Positions 29,114-39,774 are shown, counted from the first letter of the stretch. The stretch: DNA of 64,000 nucleotides from Rebecca billardiae RCC1528 (GCA_965240325.2 OZ251235.1:1674001-1738000), one strand, 5' to 3'. The notes: a model not told the origin generated them from the letters alone. Numbers and translations: made by a program.

Positions 29114-29586
29114 CCGGTGGCTCTGGCTTCGGTTGACCCCTGCCAGAGACGGGCACTGTGAGCTCCTTCATGAAGTCACTCGTGAAAACTGCACAGGAGG
29201 ACCTCAATGGATGCCTAGATGATGACTTATCAGAGCGATATTGGGCCAACAAGCACTTCCTCTATAGTTCAGACTCTATTTTTACTATGTATTTACCCAT
29301 TTCAGACTCTGATCAGAACACGGTCCGGGAGCGATCCGGATGCACCCGTAGCTATTGGAAATATGTCACCGGACTGGGTAAATAGCTATGAAAAATAGAG
29401 TCTGAAGTAGTCACAAACTGAGTTTCACACCCTGGGCACTTATTGGCCATCCATAGTAACCCTACTTGGAGCCCTGTGGGACACTTCGGGCGTTCATTCG
29501 GCCGCAGGAATGCGAAGATCATTTTCGGTACGCCCGGTTTCTATGACCGGACTGGCACAGGGGTCAACCGGAGCCAGAGCCCGCGG
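29114..29586. mobile_element. Fold-back (MITE-like) sequence with nested inverted repeats
   Basis: Outer imperfect inverted arms lie at 29114-29146 and 29552-29586 (CCGGTGGCTCTGGCTTCGG and its complement), and inner arms at 29268-29299 and 29375-29406 (TTCAGACTCTATTTTTACT and its near complement). GC content is lower than that of the flanks. No ORF of note. The structure fits a non-autonomous fold-back element, but I find no clear target-site duplication. Confidence 0.45.
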
Positions 29587-29716
29587 TGTAGTTCACGATG
29601 TCCGGTAATAACCGGTTGCGCCACTGCCGCCATTCGTCCGAACAAGACCGTGTACGCCAACTCGTCGTCAAAGTAGTAGCAGCGAGTGATACAAGTAGTT
29701 GTCAAGCAGCGCGTCT

Positions 29717-31463
29717 TCATCTGCGCCCCGCCCGCGCCTGCGCGGTGCCCGGCCGGACGAGCGGTGTCGGCGGCTTCACATGCAACTTGCGGTTCGAGCG
29801 CGCGTTCCACCGCGTGCGCGAGCACTCGAGCACGCCCATGCCCCCGTCGTCCGAGCCGTCCGCGCGCTCGAGCTTCTGGCGACCCTCGGCCGCGCGCACG
29901 AGGTGGTACGCGAGCGCCTCGCCCGCGCTCGGCTTGGCGTCGGCGCCCGGGATGCCGGGCACCTCGCCCGGCCGGTGGTACGTGAGCAGCCAGCGCGCGC
30001 GCTCGAGCTCCGCCTGCATCCTTCGCACCTCGTCCGGCCTCTGCGCCACCAGTGCCTCGAGCTTGGCCAGAGGGTTAGGGAACCTGGTCGGGTGGCGGTC
30101 GTGGTCCCAGAACTCGGAGTAGTTGAGCTTCAGGCTGAGCCGGTCCCAGTGGACGAGGTGCTGGAAGGGCAGGTACTCGAGAGGGAGCACAAAGACTGCA
30201 CGGCGCGCGCGTGCGCGGACGCGCGGAGCGGAGCGCCCCGGCGGTGAGCGCACGGCCGTGCGAGCGACGCGCCTCGGCTCGCCTCGGCGCGTGTCGCGCG
30301 CGTGTCGCGCGCACACCTGGGATGCAGAGCGCCGCGACGGTCGAGAAGATGCGCGTGGTGATCACGGAGTCGCCGGTGGGGATGATGCAGAAGACCGAGC
30401 GCTGGTACAGCGCGGCCTTGCTCCGCAGCAGCGCGAGCAGGTTCTCGTACTGCCGGTGCCCACGCTCGGTGAGCTGCGCGGCGGCCGCCAACACCTTCTG
30501 GCCGCCCGCGCGCAGCTGCTCGTTGCGGCGCGTGATCAGCTTGAACGAGATCTGGCGGACGATGCGGCCGAGCCGGAGCTCGTCGTCCAGGCAGCGCCAC
30601 CGGCCGGGCGTGGGCGGGTTGTCGAAGCGGTGGCACGCGGTGTTCTGCGGGCCGCTCACCGTGACCAGCTCGGGCTTGTACTGCGCGAGCTGCTCGAGCG
30701 GCGCGCCGTGCAAGAAGAAGGGAGGCGAGTAGTACGGCGCGGGCACAATGTGGCCGCAGCGCGCGGCGTCGATGCAGTCGTACCAGCGGTCCTCCGCCGT
30801 GACGACTAGCCCGCGCGCCATCCGCGCGTACAGCGAGCGCGCCTCGCCGTACGCGCGCACGTCGTGGAAGAGCGCGCCGCGCAGCAGGTGGGCAAGGACC
30901 ATTGTCCACACGTGCCGCTGCGGCGCCGCGCGCCACTGCGGCGTGGAGAAGACCCACGCGAGCACGCGCTCGTACGTCGGGCACGTGATCGTGTAGTTGG
31001 ACAGCCCATTCTCCAGCGCGAACTTCATCGAGACCCGAATGTTCGTCGGGATCGAGCCCTTGGGCTCGGTGAAGGGATTCACGCGGCCCCACGACGTGTT
31101 GGCATATTCTGCCGCCTTGCACAGGTGGTAGGGCGAGATCGGGAGGAGGAAGAGGACGTGCGGCTCGCGCCACACGCGCTCGTCCGACCAGTCCTGCGCC
31201 GACGGCGTCCACGCCGGCAGCACACGGGGCAGGTCGTGCACGACCGCGTGGTAGAGCCCGCCCTCGTCCATCGCCGGCGGCGGTGAGGACCGCATCATCT
31301 TCCAGTAGCGCAGCTCGGCGTCCTTCGAGATGTTGAGCTTGCGGAAGGGGACGCGATGCGTGTACAGGCGCCACCCGAGCTCGTCGAGCGCGGGCAGCCG
31401 TGCGGGCACCGGCGACGCCGCGAGGAGCAGCAGCAGCGCCGCGAGCGCGGAGCGCGTCTCCAT
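29717..31463 (-). CDS. Exostosin-family (GT47-like) glycosyltransferase
   Basis: Two exons, 31463-30317 and 30195-29717, give about 541 aa. The ATG at 31463 is chosen because it starts a signal peptide or signal anchor (METRSALAALLLLLAASPVPA); the frame is open upstream. The C-terminal half has the exostosin signature SVFCIIPTGDSVITTRIFS, then AALCIPVFVLPLEYLPFQ, whose central Val codon is created by the splice, then LNYSEFW. Exostosin-type enzymes transfer sugars to cell-wall or proteoglycan glycans in the Golgi. Upstream features include VLFLLPISPYHLCK and VWTMVLAHLL in the N-terminal domain. The intron begins GTGTGC and ends GTGCAG. The C-terminal ~60 residues are poorly conserved basic sequence. 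Confidence 0.78.
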
Positions 31464-31821
31464 GCTGGACCTGGATGTCGGCGTCATCACAATCTCAAAT
31501 CCGGAGTTTTCCGGTCGAGCTGGTCCCCAACCTCGGTCCTTTCCACGATGGAACACGCCTTCCCCAGGCTCTACGACGACGTCTCTCTCCAGCGGACCCT
31601 TAGGGGCCTCGCGTGGAACGCATCAAACAACGCACCACTTACGCAAACGCAGCGCATAATCCGCATCAATAGGGTGTTCACGCCCAGCGCGCATCTCTCG
31701 CGAAAACAAGCACGAGAACAGCACCGCTACCGCAACATGAAACGCACTTCGACAGCACCTCTTGGCCCTCGGGCGCAAGCGCACACATCGGCAACGAGAT
31801 CTCGGCAGAGAGGAGCGGTGA
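31464..31821. other. Interval between exostosin gene and retrotransposon
   Basis: Contains the 5' flank of the minus-strand exostosin gene and possibly the 5' end of the retrotransposon unit; no boundary could be fixed. No gene seen. Confidence 0.4.
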
Positions 31822-33117
31822 GACAGCATTACCAGAAGCACCCCCCCCTCCCAGCGAACAGCGCACCTCAACACACATGCGCCCTCCCAACAGGAGCAGC
31901 AACTCCAGACCAACCACGTGCCCGACACCGACCCGCCGCCAGAGGACGACCTTCCAGGCGCAGAGGGAGAGCGATGGGTGCTAGTGCGCAGCGGCTCCCG
32001 GCACGACACGGTGCGTCGCACACACATACCCCCCGCGACATGCCCCGCCGTCTCTCCCATTGGGGACTTAGCCGCGCCGGGCGAGCGTAAATCGCGCGTG
32101 GGCGGCCGTTTCGCGCCATTAGCGGCTTTTGCGCCAGAAACGCTCACCGCTAACCCGGACGGGCCGGCGAAATGCGCGGACGAAAGTCCGGAGCACCGGG
32201 CGCGCGCGCCGGATTTGCCGGGCCGGGCGGAGGCGAGGCGTAAAAACCCACTGCCGGTCGCGGGCGTCGCCAGAACGACGATGGCTGCGACGCAACCGCG
32301 ACGCCCTGCGCCCGAGGCACTGGCCCGCGGAATGGCTGGCTCGACCGACGGGCCTACCGAGCAGGCGGGGACCGTGCGGCCGCGAGAGATGGGGATGGAG
32401 AGAGCGCAACCGCAGGCGCAGCGGCAGCGCGTAGACGGCCAGCACGCTGGCGGCTCGACGGAAGATGCGCCGCGCGGGGCGGTGAAGCTCGAGGACGCTG
32501 TGAACAGGAACAACCGCTCAAAGCCCCCCGGGACATGGCAGGCAGCTGCCCGGGGTCCCAGCTGTCTGAAAGTGCCGAACCGGCCCAGCAGTACCAGGAC
32601 AGCTGGGAACTACTGCCCTGGCTGGACGCAGCCCCGCAAACACACCCGTGCGCTCAGGTTCGTACTAATGTGCAGCACCAGAGCACGTTCACGCACCTGC
32701 CCTGCGCATCTGCGACGGGCCGGACGACTGCGAAAAGGCAGCACTAGTAGTAGTAGGAGGAAGAGTAGGAGGAAGACTAGCAGGCATCGAAATCGTCACA
32801 TCGCCCAAGCCCGGCCGGCACCAGGTGCATCGGTCGATCCATCAAGATTGCCCAGGCAGCGGCCTAAGGGCAACACAGCACCACCAACAGCAAGGCATGT
32901 GCCACTGCGCCGCACTATGTCCTACCACCGGACAGCACTGCCGGTAACCAGGCGTACAGTGCTGGCCTATGGGCGCAAGCTTCTGCAGCACACCGCCAGC
33001 AGGGTAGCAGTGCTCTCACAGCCCAGCAGACCAGGCCACGCGGACGCGCATTGCGCCCAGCCCCCATACCACAACAGTGATCGGCAGCAGCCCACACCCC
33101 GACCGGTGCCAAAATGA
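31822..33117 (+). CDS. Candidate ORF1 of the non-LTR retrotransposon
   Basis: Open from just after a TGA at 31819-31821 to TGA 33115-33117 (432 codons without an obvious ATG near its 5' end; the earliest GTG is at 31918). The translation is Pro/Arg/Ala rich and shows no zinc knuckle or RRM, so coding is uncertain, although its beginning (SQRTAHLNTHAPSQQEQQLQ) is not typical shadow sequence. Its stop overlaps the ATG of the large ORF (ATGA at 33114-33117), the arrangement used for termination-reinitiation in several two-ORF non-LTR elements. It may instead be the 5' untranslated region. Confidence 0.35.
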   Translation, partial: DSITRSTPPSQRTAHLNTHAPSQQEQQLQTNHVPDTDPPPEDDLPGAEGERWVLVRSGSRHDTVRRTHIPPATCPAVSPIGDLAAPGERKSRVGGRFAPLAAFAPETLTANPDGPAKCADESPEHRARAPDLPGRAEARRKNPLPVAGVARTTMAATQPRRPAPEALARGMAGSTDGPTEQAGTVRPREMGMERAQPQAQRQRVDGQHAGGSTEDAPRGAVKLEDAVNRNNRSKPPGTWQAAARGPSCLKVPNRPSSTRTAGNYCPGWTQPRKHTRALRFVLMCSTRARSRTCPAHLRRAGRLRKGSTSSSRRKSRRKTSRHRNRHIAQARPAPGASVDPSRLPRQRPKGNTAPPTARHVPLRRTMSYHRTALPVTRRTVLAYGRKLLQHTASRVAVLSQPSRPGHADAHCAQPPYHNSDRQQPTPRPVPK

Positions 33118-36100
33118 TTCAGGGGCATCGCCAGGCTGGCACTGCCAGGCAGACAAGTGAGCAGGCTGCAGCGGGAAGGCCACAGGCGAGGGGCTCAGGC
33201 AACAGGGCTGAGGAACGTTCGCTCACAATCGCCTGTGGGAACGTAGGGGGCATGGCAGGCTTGACACGCAGGGCAAGACTGCAGAGCATCCTGGACACCA
33301 AGCGCTGGGACATCGTTCTGCTCCAAGAGACCGCACTCACTAGAGACAAAGCCACTCAGGACATCCTTAGTGGCTATACGACCTACCACGACCCAATGCC
33401 CCCCAACTCGTGCTCAGGCAGAGGAGTGGCAATAGCAGTGCGGAAGGATGGCAGGCTGCCTCTCTCCAGGCTGGAGGTGACCCGAAGCGGCACTGAAGGC
33501 GGCCAGGACACTGCCGGATACATGCTCCAGGGGCGCCTGGTCTTCACCACCGCCAGGGGTACCAGCTTTGTGGTGGAGGCCACATCCTTCTACATCCCCC
33601 CTCACAGTAACCGCAACAGAGCAACTATACTGCCATGGGTAACAGAAGTCCTCCGCACGGGCACCCCGCTACACACGGGCCGACAAGATCTCCTCAGGCT
33701 TGCAGGAGGGGACGCCAATGGCACTTGGGAGGTCGGCGAGGCACTTAGGCGGCTCGACACAACACGCGCGTTCACCGCTCACCGACCAGGGGATTTCAAA
33801 GCGGCCATGGAGACAGTGACTGACCTTCACAACATGAAACCAACCGGCAGTTTCAACCCTGCCACCGAATACACCCACTCGAGTGGCAACACCCTGGCCC
33901 GACTGGACTACATATTCACCAACATGGCAGAGCTAACGCAACACTTTTGGCACTCGGACCCTCTCCTGGAGGACGCATGCATCCCTGCGCTCCCCAACGG
34001 GGACGGGAGCACCCACCATTTTATCCAGGGTAGAATCCCACTGCACAAGCTGCGGGGGGCCACCAGGCCTGTGGTCCACGAGCTCTACAGGCCATACAGG
34101 TTCTACATAAACCTGGCACACGGAGAGACGGTCAAGGAACTCAAAGCCGCATTATCCGACCCCGTAGAGAGCGACATCAGGCGGCTGGACGACGTCCACA
34201 CCCATGCACACCTGTTCGCAGCCCCAGTTGCGACGATTACTGCAGCTCCGCCACAAGTGGTGAGCGACATGGAGGAAGCCCTCCCTGCCGTCCTGGAGTG
34301 GCTCGCCTCCGTAGCAACTGACAGAGTCACGTCTGCACTCGACTCCAGCCAGCAGCCACGGGAGACCACAGTAGCCCCTGGCAGGCGGGCCCCCAAAGCG
34401 ATCGCGCCGAATGCCCTCAGGGATTTCAAACTGGGGAATGCGTACCGCCGCCAGGTCGCAGTGATCACCAGGCTGCAGCAAATCCGCCCAGGTGCTAGCG
34501 AGCAGCACGGGGAAGTGCACACAGGCTTCAGGTACAGCAGCCACAGCAGGCATGGGCGACTTGCGGAGCCGGTGCGCCTGGCAAAAGCACTGGACAGTTA
34601 TGAATCGGCACTGACTACCGCAAACGCCCCCCCTGAGGGTATGCCCCAGCTGCTCGGCTTGCCTTTCCCCACCCTGGAGGCCATCTACCAGGCTGGGCCC
34701 GCCTCGACAGCACAGTGGCTGTCGGAACTGAAAGCACGACAAGCCTTGCACCAAAATGAATACGAGCTCCTGCAGCGCGAGCACGAGGACACTCTTGCCA
34801 AGGACAGGACGAGAAAAATCCAAGACGACATGCGGAGGAAATGCACCCGCCACTTTCGCAAAATGCTCTTCCCCAAATCAAACCATGCTGGATTCGAGAT
34901 GATGATGCTCAATGACCTGGACGCTGGCAGTGGGAAAATTACCTCCGACCCAAGCAAAATCAAACGATACGCAGAGGCGCACACGGCGAACAACGTGGGG
35001 ACAGCGCCGAGCTGCAGGCAGGGGCCTGCCATAGAGGATACAAATGAAGCAGTCTGGGAAGAGATCCAAAGCAGATGGACTCCGGCCCAGCGAGCGCTGG
35101 AAAGCTCCCTGCTGGACCTGGAAGGCCTGCGCTCCCTCCTGGCAAAAGCTGACTCGAACGCTGCCCCTGGTTTGGACGGGATCCAAGTATGCGCCTTGAA
35201 ACTCTTGATAAAGATCAACAAAGCCTTTGAAGGCATCTTGGTCAACATCGTCAACACAATCCTCCGCGCAGCGGCTGTACCAGCCCACCTCAAAGATGCA
35301 GAGCTTGCCTACTTCTACAAAGGCAAAGGGGACCCTCACGATCTGAACAATTATAGGGGAGTGGCACTCCAAAGCACTGTGTACAAACTGGCGGCAGCAC
35401 ACAGGGCAAGATGCATCCAGTCGATCTGTGACCAGCTGGGTCTGATCTCGCCGGAACAAGCAGCAGCGAGCAAGCACGGGCAGCCGGAGCTCCAAGTGGC
35501 GGCACTGGTGGCAGCCATGACCCATGCCAAGGCCAGTTCTGCCGAGATCCACGTCACTACATGTGATATAAGCAAGGCCTTTGACAGAGTGCCCCATGAG
35601 TCGCTGAGGAAGGCCCTTCTCCTGCACGGCTTCTCCGCCCAACTAATTGATGAACTTGACCGACTGGACGCTCACTCTGTGGCCACCACCAGGACCCCCT
35701 ATGGCCACACTGACAAAGTGCCGATACTGCGTGGGTGCAAGCAAGGCTGCCCGCTAAGTCCCATAAAATTCTGTCTCTTCATGAACATGTTCATTGCATC
35801 CTACTCAGCCAGCCACCCTGACCATGGATACTCGTTTCCAGCCGCCAGGCATGACGCTGGCGCAGGAGACTCCCTGAAGGTGCGCATCTTGGGGTACATG
35901 GACGACATAGCTTTCCTTGCAGAGTCAGAGACGGACAGCGCCGCCCAAGTGCGCGCACTGGGACTATTCCTCAGCGCTCACGGCATGGCACTCAACCCCT
36001 CGAAGTGTGTGCACGCAAAGAAAGGAAGGGGCAGAGGGGCGCACGGCGCGCCTCCTCTGCCCCCCCTCCGCGTTGAGATAGCCGGTGAGCAGGCCACTGT

Positions 36101-39100
36101 CCCCTCCATCGGACCAGACACCCACTTTGAGTACCTCGGATACGTCCTCACCCTCCACCTCGATTGGTCAAGGCACGCCGCAAAACTGGAGACAAAGCTG
36201 CGCGCGGCCTCCTGGAAAGTGGCAGTAGCGGCCAGGGACCCGGCCTGCCACACTGTGACCACAGGCACTCTCCTCCAGCATGATGTGGTCTCTGTGGCAG
36301 GCTACTACCTGGCTGCGAGCGATGTGCGCCGCTACGGCATCACAGACAAAATGCGCGCCATCGTGATGGACATCGTGTGGGGCAGAGCTGGTCTCCCGCC
36401 CTCCGCGGCCCGCATAGCAGGCAGTGGGCCAGCCCCCAGCATGGGGATAGGCCCGGAGGAGCCGAGCGCCCTGCAGGCCGGGGTGCAAGCGGCTGCCCTC
36501 CTTCGGACTGCCAACAGCCCCACACAAGTGGGCCTGCTCACCAGGACCTGCCTGGAGGCACACCGACAACAACCGGCCAACGGAACACTGGCGCCCCCTG
36601 CAGTGAGAGGCGGAATGGAGGCCCTGTCGCTCGCGCCCAGGGGCACAGAGCCATGGCTGCTGGCCTGCTCCGCAACACTGGCCAACCTGACCCTGCGAGA
36701 GGCCTGCAGGTCCCCCCTCATCCCTAGCAGGGCCTCTGATCAGGAGAGACTCGTGGAGCTGTTAGCGGACTGGGACGCGCGGGACTACGCAGCCCTGGGC
36801 GACACCCCCATGGGCACCCTGCTGCAGGCTGCAAGTGCAGGGGGAGACGGCCAGCCTAGCCTGATGGAGCGCAGCATCCTGAGCGATAATGGCACGTCCA
36901 TGGAACGCCTGCTCAACGCACAGGGCACCCCAGCTCTCAGCCATCTCACACACACTGGCAGCAGCATGGTGTGGACGGCTGTGCAGCACCACGCAGGAGC
37001 TGCGGAAGCAATGGCAGGCCTCATTGTCCGCACTGCGGTAAAACTGGCCACGAGCCCCGCAAATTTCCTGTACACCGCCCATCTGCAGGAAGCCAGAACG
37101 GCCGCCCATGAGGCAGATGTGCCCACTGCACCAGCAGACGTGACCCAGGCAGCAGCCACCGTCACAGCGGGGGTAGATGGGTCGTACAAGCCAGACACAG
37201 CCACAGGGGCCGCTGGGGCCGCCTACATTGTACATGCCCGTGGCGCAGGCCGGCTGCGAGACCAGGAGTGCGTGCGCCTGGCAAGTGCCACATACCACGG
37301 GCAGCAGACTGCAGCCAACTCGGAGGTGGCATCTGCCACACTCCTCACCAAACTCCTGGCTGGCCTACCAGGTAGCACCATTCATGTCAGCTGGGACTGC
37401 GACGATGCACTCAAGCACCTCCTCTGGGCCAGGCCAGCGTTGGACTCCGCAGCAGGGGGCCAGGCAGCCCAGCCAAATACCACCCGCCCCCCAGGCTGGG
37501 AGCCCAGACTGAGCAAGAATCAGGCCCACAACCCGCACATGTCCAGGCTCCTGCATGTGATTGACGAGTGCTCTCGCGGCACCACCTGGATGTACTACCC
37601 CCAAATGAGCGGCCACTCACGCGGAAGGGGTGGACCATCACTGGACGATATGGTGCGCGAAATTCTCCAGCCGGAACCGGACGCGTCGGGCGGCACCTAC
37701 ACAGTGCCCCCTCCCCAGCTGGCATCGCTGCGCAGAGCCACCAGGGCCTTCGTGGGCACCGAACCTTCCTCCGAAGACGTGGACCGCACTGTATGCAACC
37801 TGTGTGCGGACTGGGCAGCCAAGCGAGTGGCTGTAGATGGCATGGACCCATCACACATGCTAGGAAAGAACGTCTGGCTCCCTGCAGCATATGGGCTGGT
37901 GGACACTGCAGGGGCTCTCCTGCAGTCAGGGCCCCTCCCTGTCAGGAGGCTGGTAATAGAGCGCGCCCGCAGAGCAGCCCTGGAGGCGCGCCTGGATCCC
38001 ACCCCTGGCAACGACGAGTCCCCCGAACAGGCGGCAGAGAGGCAGCGCAGGAGCGCCAAGTACGCCATCAAGATGGGGGATGACTCCCTACACACCCAGG
38101 AATCCACCCTCTCGCTGCGGAACCAGTTCACCAAGCCAGAGCGCCTCACCAAGTTCGTCCTCAGGTGCTGCGTCGGGGCGCTGGAGTATAATCAAGATGC
38201 TGCAGGGGCCAACCCAGGATTGGATGCAGTCCCATATAGCCAGCAATGGCCGGACTGCACGCTGGGCACCGACTGTCTGTTCTGCCTCGAGGCAGGATCG
38301 GACGCCCCTGGGCCGGACTCTGCCACGCACGTCTTCTGTGACTGCCCCCACGCCGACGCCAGGAGCATGGCACAGCATAGCATCATCCGGATGCTTGACA
38401 AGCGCACTGGCGGCAGGATGCCGATGCAAGACAGGCAAGACCTGGCAGAGCAGGCTACAGCCCACCGGCACTACTATGCGGGCCAGATCCCCAAGGCAGT
38501 AGTGGCAGCCGCCCAGGAGAGCGCAAAACAGTACCCCTGGCGGACCGCGCGGGACGGGGGAGACAGTAACAGCGCCTCTGCCGATGCAGACCAGTCAGAC
38601 GAGCAGGATGGCCAGCCAGCCGGGCGGGACGGCAGCTACAAGGTGGGAAGCTTACACTCTACCATCGTCAGCGTCACCACCCACATCCACCACAAGCGCC
38701 TCGAGCTAGCTACAGCTGGGACGGAGGGCCGCCAGCGCCGGTACGACCTCGCGCACTTCCTCACCGCTCTCCGCCGCTGCCGCCTCACAGGGGGAGCGAG
38801 CCCCAGAGATGGGCAGACCCAGGGATCGTCCGCCAGCGGCCCAAGACTCACACCCTCCCCTGACCGAACACAGGGCCCCCGACCCCCATCAAGCAGCCAG
38901 GAGGGCCCAGCAGGGGGGCGCCAGCCCCCGGCCGGCAGCAGGGCCCCTCCACCCCCTGGCCCACTGGCCCAGCAGGAACCTGGCCAACAGGCCCTCAATG
39001 CCTACTATGCAGCAGCTGAACTGCAGGATGCTGACGTCGATGGCACTGGTGCCAACTGCGGGTTCCTTGCGGTACTGGGCGTCACCCGCGCAGGGGCCCG

Positions 39101-39593
39101 CGAAGACCCAGCAGGGGCAACCAGGAGCGCCCAGGCACTGAGGCAAGCCACCGTACAGCACGCCCTGTCCCTGAGTGCGCAGCACCAGGGGGTCCTGGCG
39201 GCCGCAGTGGCCCTCCAGCCGGCCCACCTCGAGCCAGATGGGAGCGCACAGAGGGCAGCAGCAGCGGCTGCCACCCTGGGCACGGTTCGAGAGGCTGGCA
39301 CCCCGTTGGCAGATGCACTCCTCCCCTGTGTGGCAGCAGGGGCGAACACCACAGTCGTCCTGGTCACCAGAGACCCTCACACAGGCGCCCCTCTTCGTAT
39401 GGTCCAGGTCTTCCACAGCCCAGGCTCCCCCCAGTACAACCGGCACGACCCGCTGCACATTGAGGTGCTACCCTGGCCCCAAGTGGCCACCAGGCTGGCA
39501 GCGGGCGCACTCGGACAGACCAGGGTCATCTCTCACTGGAGAGGCCATTACAGGACCACAGTCCCAAGGGCACTGCCAGGTCAGGCCCACTGA
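33114..39593 (+). CDS. Non-LTR retrotransposon polyprotein: AP-endonuclease, RT, RNase H, OTU-like
   Basis: A single uninterrupted 2,159-codon ORF, so the copy may be intact. Domains in order: an apurinic/apyrimidinic-type endonuclease (residues ~38-300: CGNVGGMAGL, IVLLQETAL, GGDANGTWE, LDYIFTN); reverse transcriptase (~690-980: AELAYFYKGKGDPHDLNNYR, TTCDISKAFDRVPHESL, GCKQGCPLSP, ILGYMDDIAFLAE); RNase H (~1350-1440: GVDGSYKPD, ANSEVASATLL, SWDCDDALKH); a Cys/His cluster (~1715-1745: CTLGTDCLFCLEAG, THVFCDCPHADA); and a C-terminal domain (~1965-2150) with DGTGANCGFLAVLG and SHWRGHYRT, which looks like the Cys and His parts of an OTU-type cysteine protease. The element would insert by target-primed reverse transcription. 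The RT core reads YMDD, whereas most non-LTR elements have (F/Y)ADD. Confidence 0.9.
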   Translation: MIQGHRQAGTARQTSEQAAAGRPQARGSGNRAEERSLTIACGNVGGMAGLTRRARLQSILDTKRWDIVLLQETALTRDKATQDILSGYTTYHDPMPPNSCSGRGVAIAVRKDGRLPLSRLEVTRSGTEGGQDTAGYMLQGRLVFTTARGTSFVVEATSFYIPPHSNRNRATILPWVTEVLRTGTPLHTGRQDLLRLAGGDANGTWEVGEALRRLDTTRAFTAHRPGDFKAAMETVTDLHNMKPTGSFNPATEYTHSSGNTLARLDYIFTNMAELTQHFWHSDPLLEDACIPALPNGDGSTHHFIQGRIPLHKLRGATRPVVHELYRPYRFYINLAHGETVKELKAALSDPVESDIRRLDDVHTHAHLFAAPVATITAAPPQVVSDMEEALPAVLEWLASVATDRVTSALDSSQQPRETTVAPGRRAPKAIAPNALRDFKLGNAYRRQVAVITRLQQIRPGASEQHGEVHTGFRYSSHSRHGRLAEPVRLAKALDSYESALTTANAPPEGMPQLLGLPFPTLEAIYQAGPASTAQWLSELKARQALHQNEYELLQREHEDTLAKDRTRKIQDDMRRKCTRHFRKMLFPKSNHAGFEMMMLNDLDAGSGKITSDPSKIKRYAEAHTANNVGTAPSCRQGPAIEDTNEAVWEEIQSRWTPAQRALESSLLDLEGLRSLLAKADSNAAPGLDGIQVCALKLLIKINKAFEGILVNIVNTILRAAAVPAHLKDAELAYFYKGKGDPHDLNNYRGVALQSTVYKLAAAHRARCIQSICDQLGLISPEQAAASKHGQPELQVAALVAAMTHAKASSAEIHVTTCDISKAFDRVPHESLRKALLLHGFSAQLIDELDRLDAHSVATTRTPYGHTDKVPILRGCKQGCPLSPIKFCLFMNMFIASYSASHPDHGYSFPAARHDAGAGDSLKVRILGYMDDIAFLAESETDSAAQVRALGLFLSAHGMALNPSKCVHAKKGRGRGAHGAPPLPPLRVEIAGEQATVPSIGPDTHFEYLGYVLTLHLDWSRHAAKLETKLRAASWKVAVAARDPACHTVTTGTLLQHDVVSVAGYYLAASDVRRYGITDKMRAIVMDIVWGRAGLPPSAARIAGSGPAPSMGIGPEEPSALQAGVQAAALLRTANSPTQVGLLTRTCLEAHRQQPANGTLAPPAVRGGMEALSLAPRGTEPWLLACSATLANLTLREACRSPLIPSRASDQERLVELLADWDARDYAALGDTPMGTLLQAASAGGDGQPSLMERSILSDNGTSMERLLNAQGTPALSHLTHTGSSMVWTAVQHHAGAAEAMAGLIVRTAVKLATSPANFLYTAHLQEARTAAHEADVPTAPADVTQAAATVTAGVDGSYKPDTATGAAGAAYIVHARGAGRLRDQECVRLASATYHGQQTAANSEVASATLLTKLLAGLPGSTIHVSWDCDDALKHLLWARPALDSAAGGQAAQPNTTRPPGWEPRLSKNQAHNPHMSRLLHVIDECSRGTTWMYYPQMSGHSRGRGGPSLDDMVREILQPEPDASGGTYTVPPPQLASLRRATRAFVGTEPSSEDVDRTVCNLCADWAAKRVAVDGMDPSHMLGKNVWLPAAYGLVDTAGALLQSGPLPVRRLVIERARRAALEARLDPTPGNDESPEQAAERQRRSAKYAIKMGDDSLHTQESTLSLRNQFTKPERLTKFVLRCCVGALEYNQDAAGANPGLDAVPYSQQWPDCTLGTDCLFCLEAGSDAPGPDSATHVFCDCPHADARSMAQHSIIRMLDKRTGGRMPMQDRQDLAEQATAHRHYYAGQIPKAVVAAAQESAKQYPWRTARDGGDSNSASADADQSDEQDGQPAGRDGSYKVGSLHSTIVSVTTHIHHKRLELATAGTEGRQRRYDLAHFLTALRRCRLTGGASPRDGQTQGSSASGPRLTPSPDRTQGPRPPSSSQEGPAGGRQPPAGSRAPPPPGPLAQQEPGQQALNAYYAAAELQDADVDGTGANCGFLAVLGVTRAGAREDPAGATRSAQALRQATVQHALSLSAQHQGVLAAAVALQPAHLEPDGSAQRAAAAAATLGTVREAGTPLADALLPCVAAGANTTVVLVTRDPHTGAPLRMVQVFHSPGSPQYNRHDPLHIEVLPWPQVATRLAAGALGQTRVISHWRGHYRTTVPRALPGQAH

Positions 39594-39669
39594 GGCCACG
39601 GGCCCGCAGGCAGAACTCAGGCTGGCCAGAGGCCCCTGCTGGGGAGGGTGGGGGAACTGCCCAAGCGCC

Positions 39670-39695
39670 GGGGGGGGGGGGGGGGGGGGGGGGGG
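39670..39695 (+). repeat. 26-nt homopolymeric G tract
   Basis: Uninterrupted G run 76 bp downstream of the retrotransposon ORF stop. The length may be polymorphic or subject to sequencing error. Confidence 0.85.
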
Positions 39696-39774
39696 AGGAC
39701 GAGCTCAACCAGAACCACCAGGCCCAGCAGAGACACGACCATCCCCCACAAGTACCGGAACCAGTCCCCGACGG

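Noticed and set aside
32640-32945. An alternative-frame ORF1 fragment (RICDGPDDCEKAALVVVGG)
   Set aside because: Looks more protein-like than the long frame for ~40 residues but is closed by stops on both sides and includes a simple GTA/GGA repeat; not enough to call a frameshifted ORF1.
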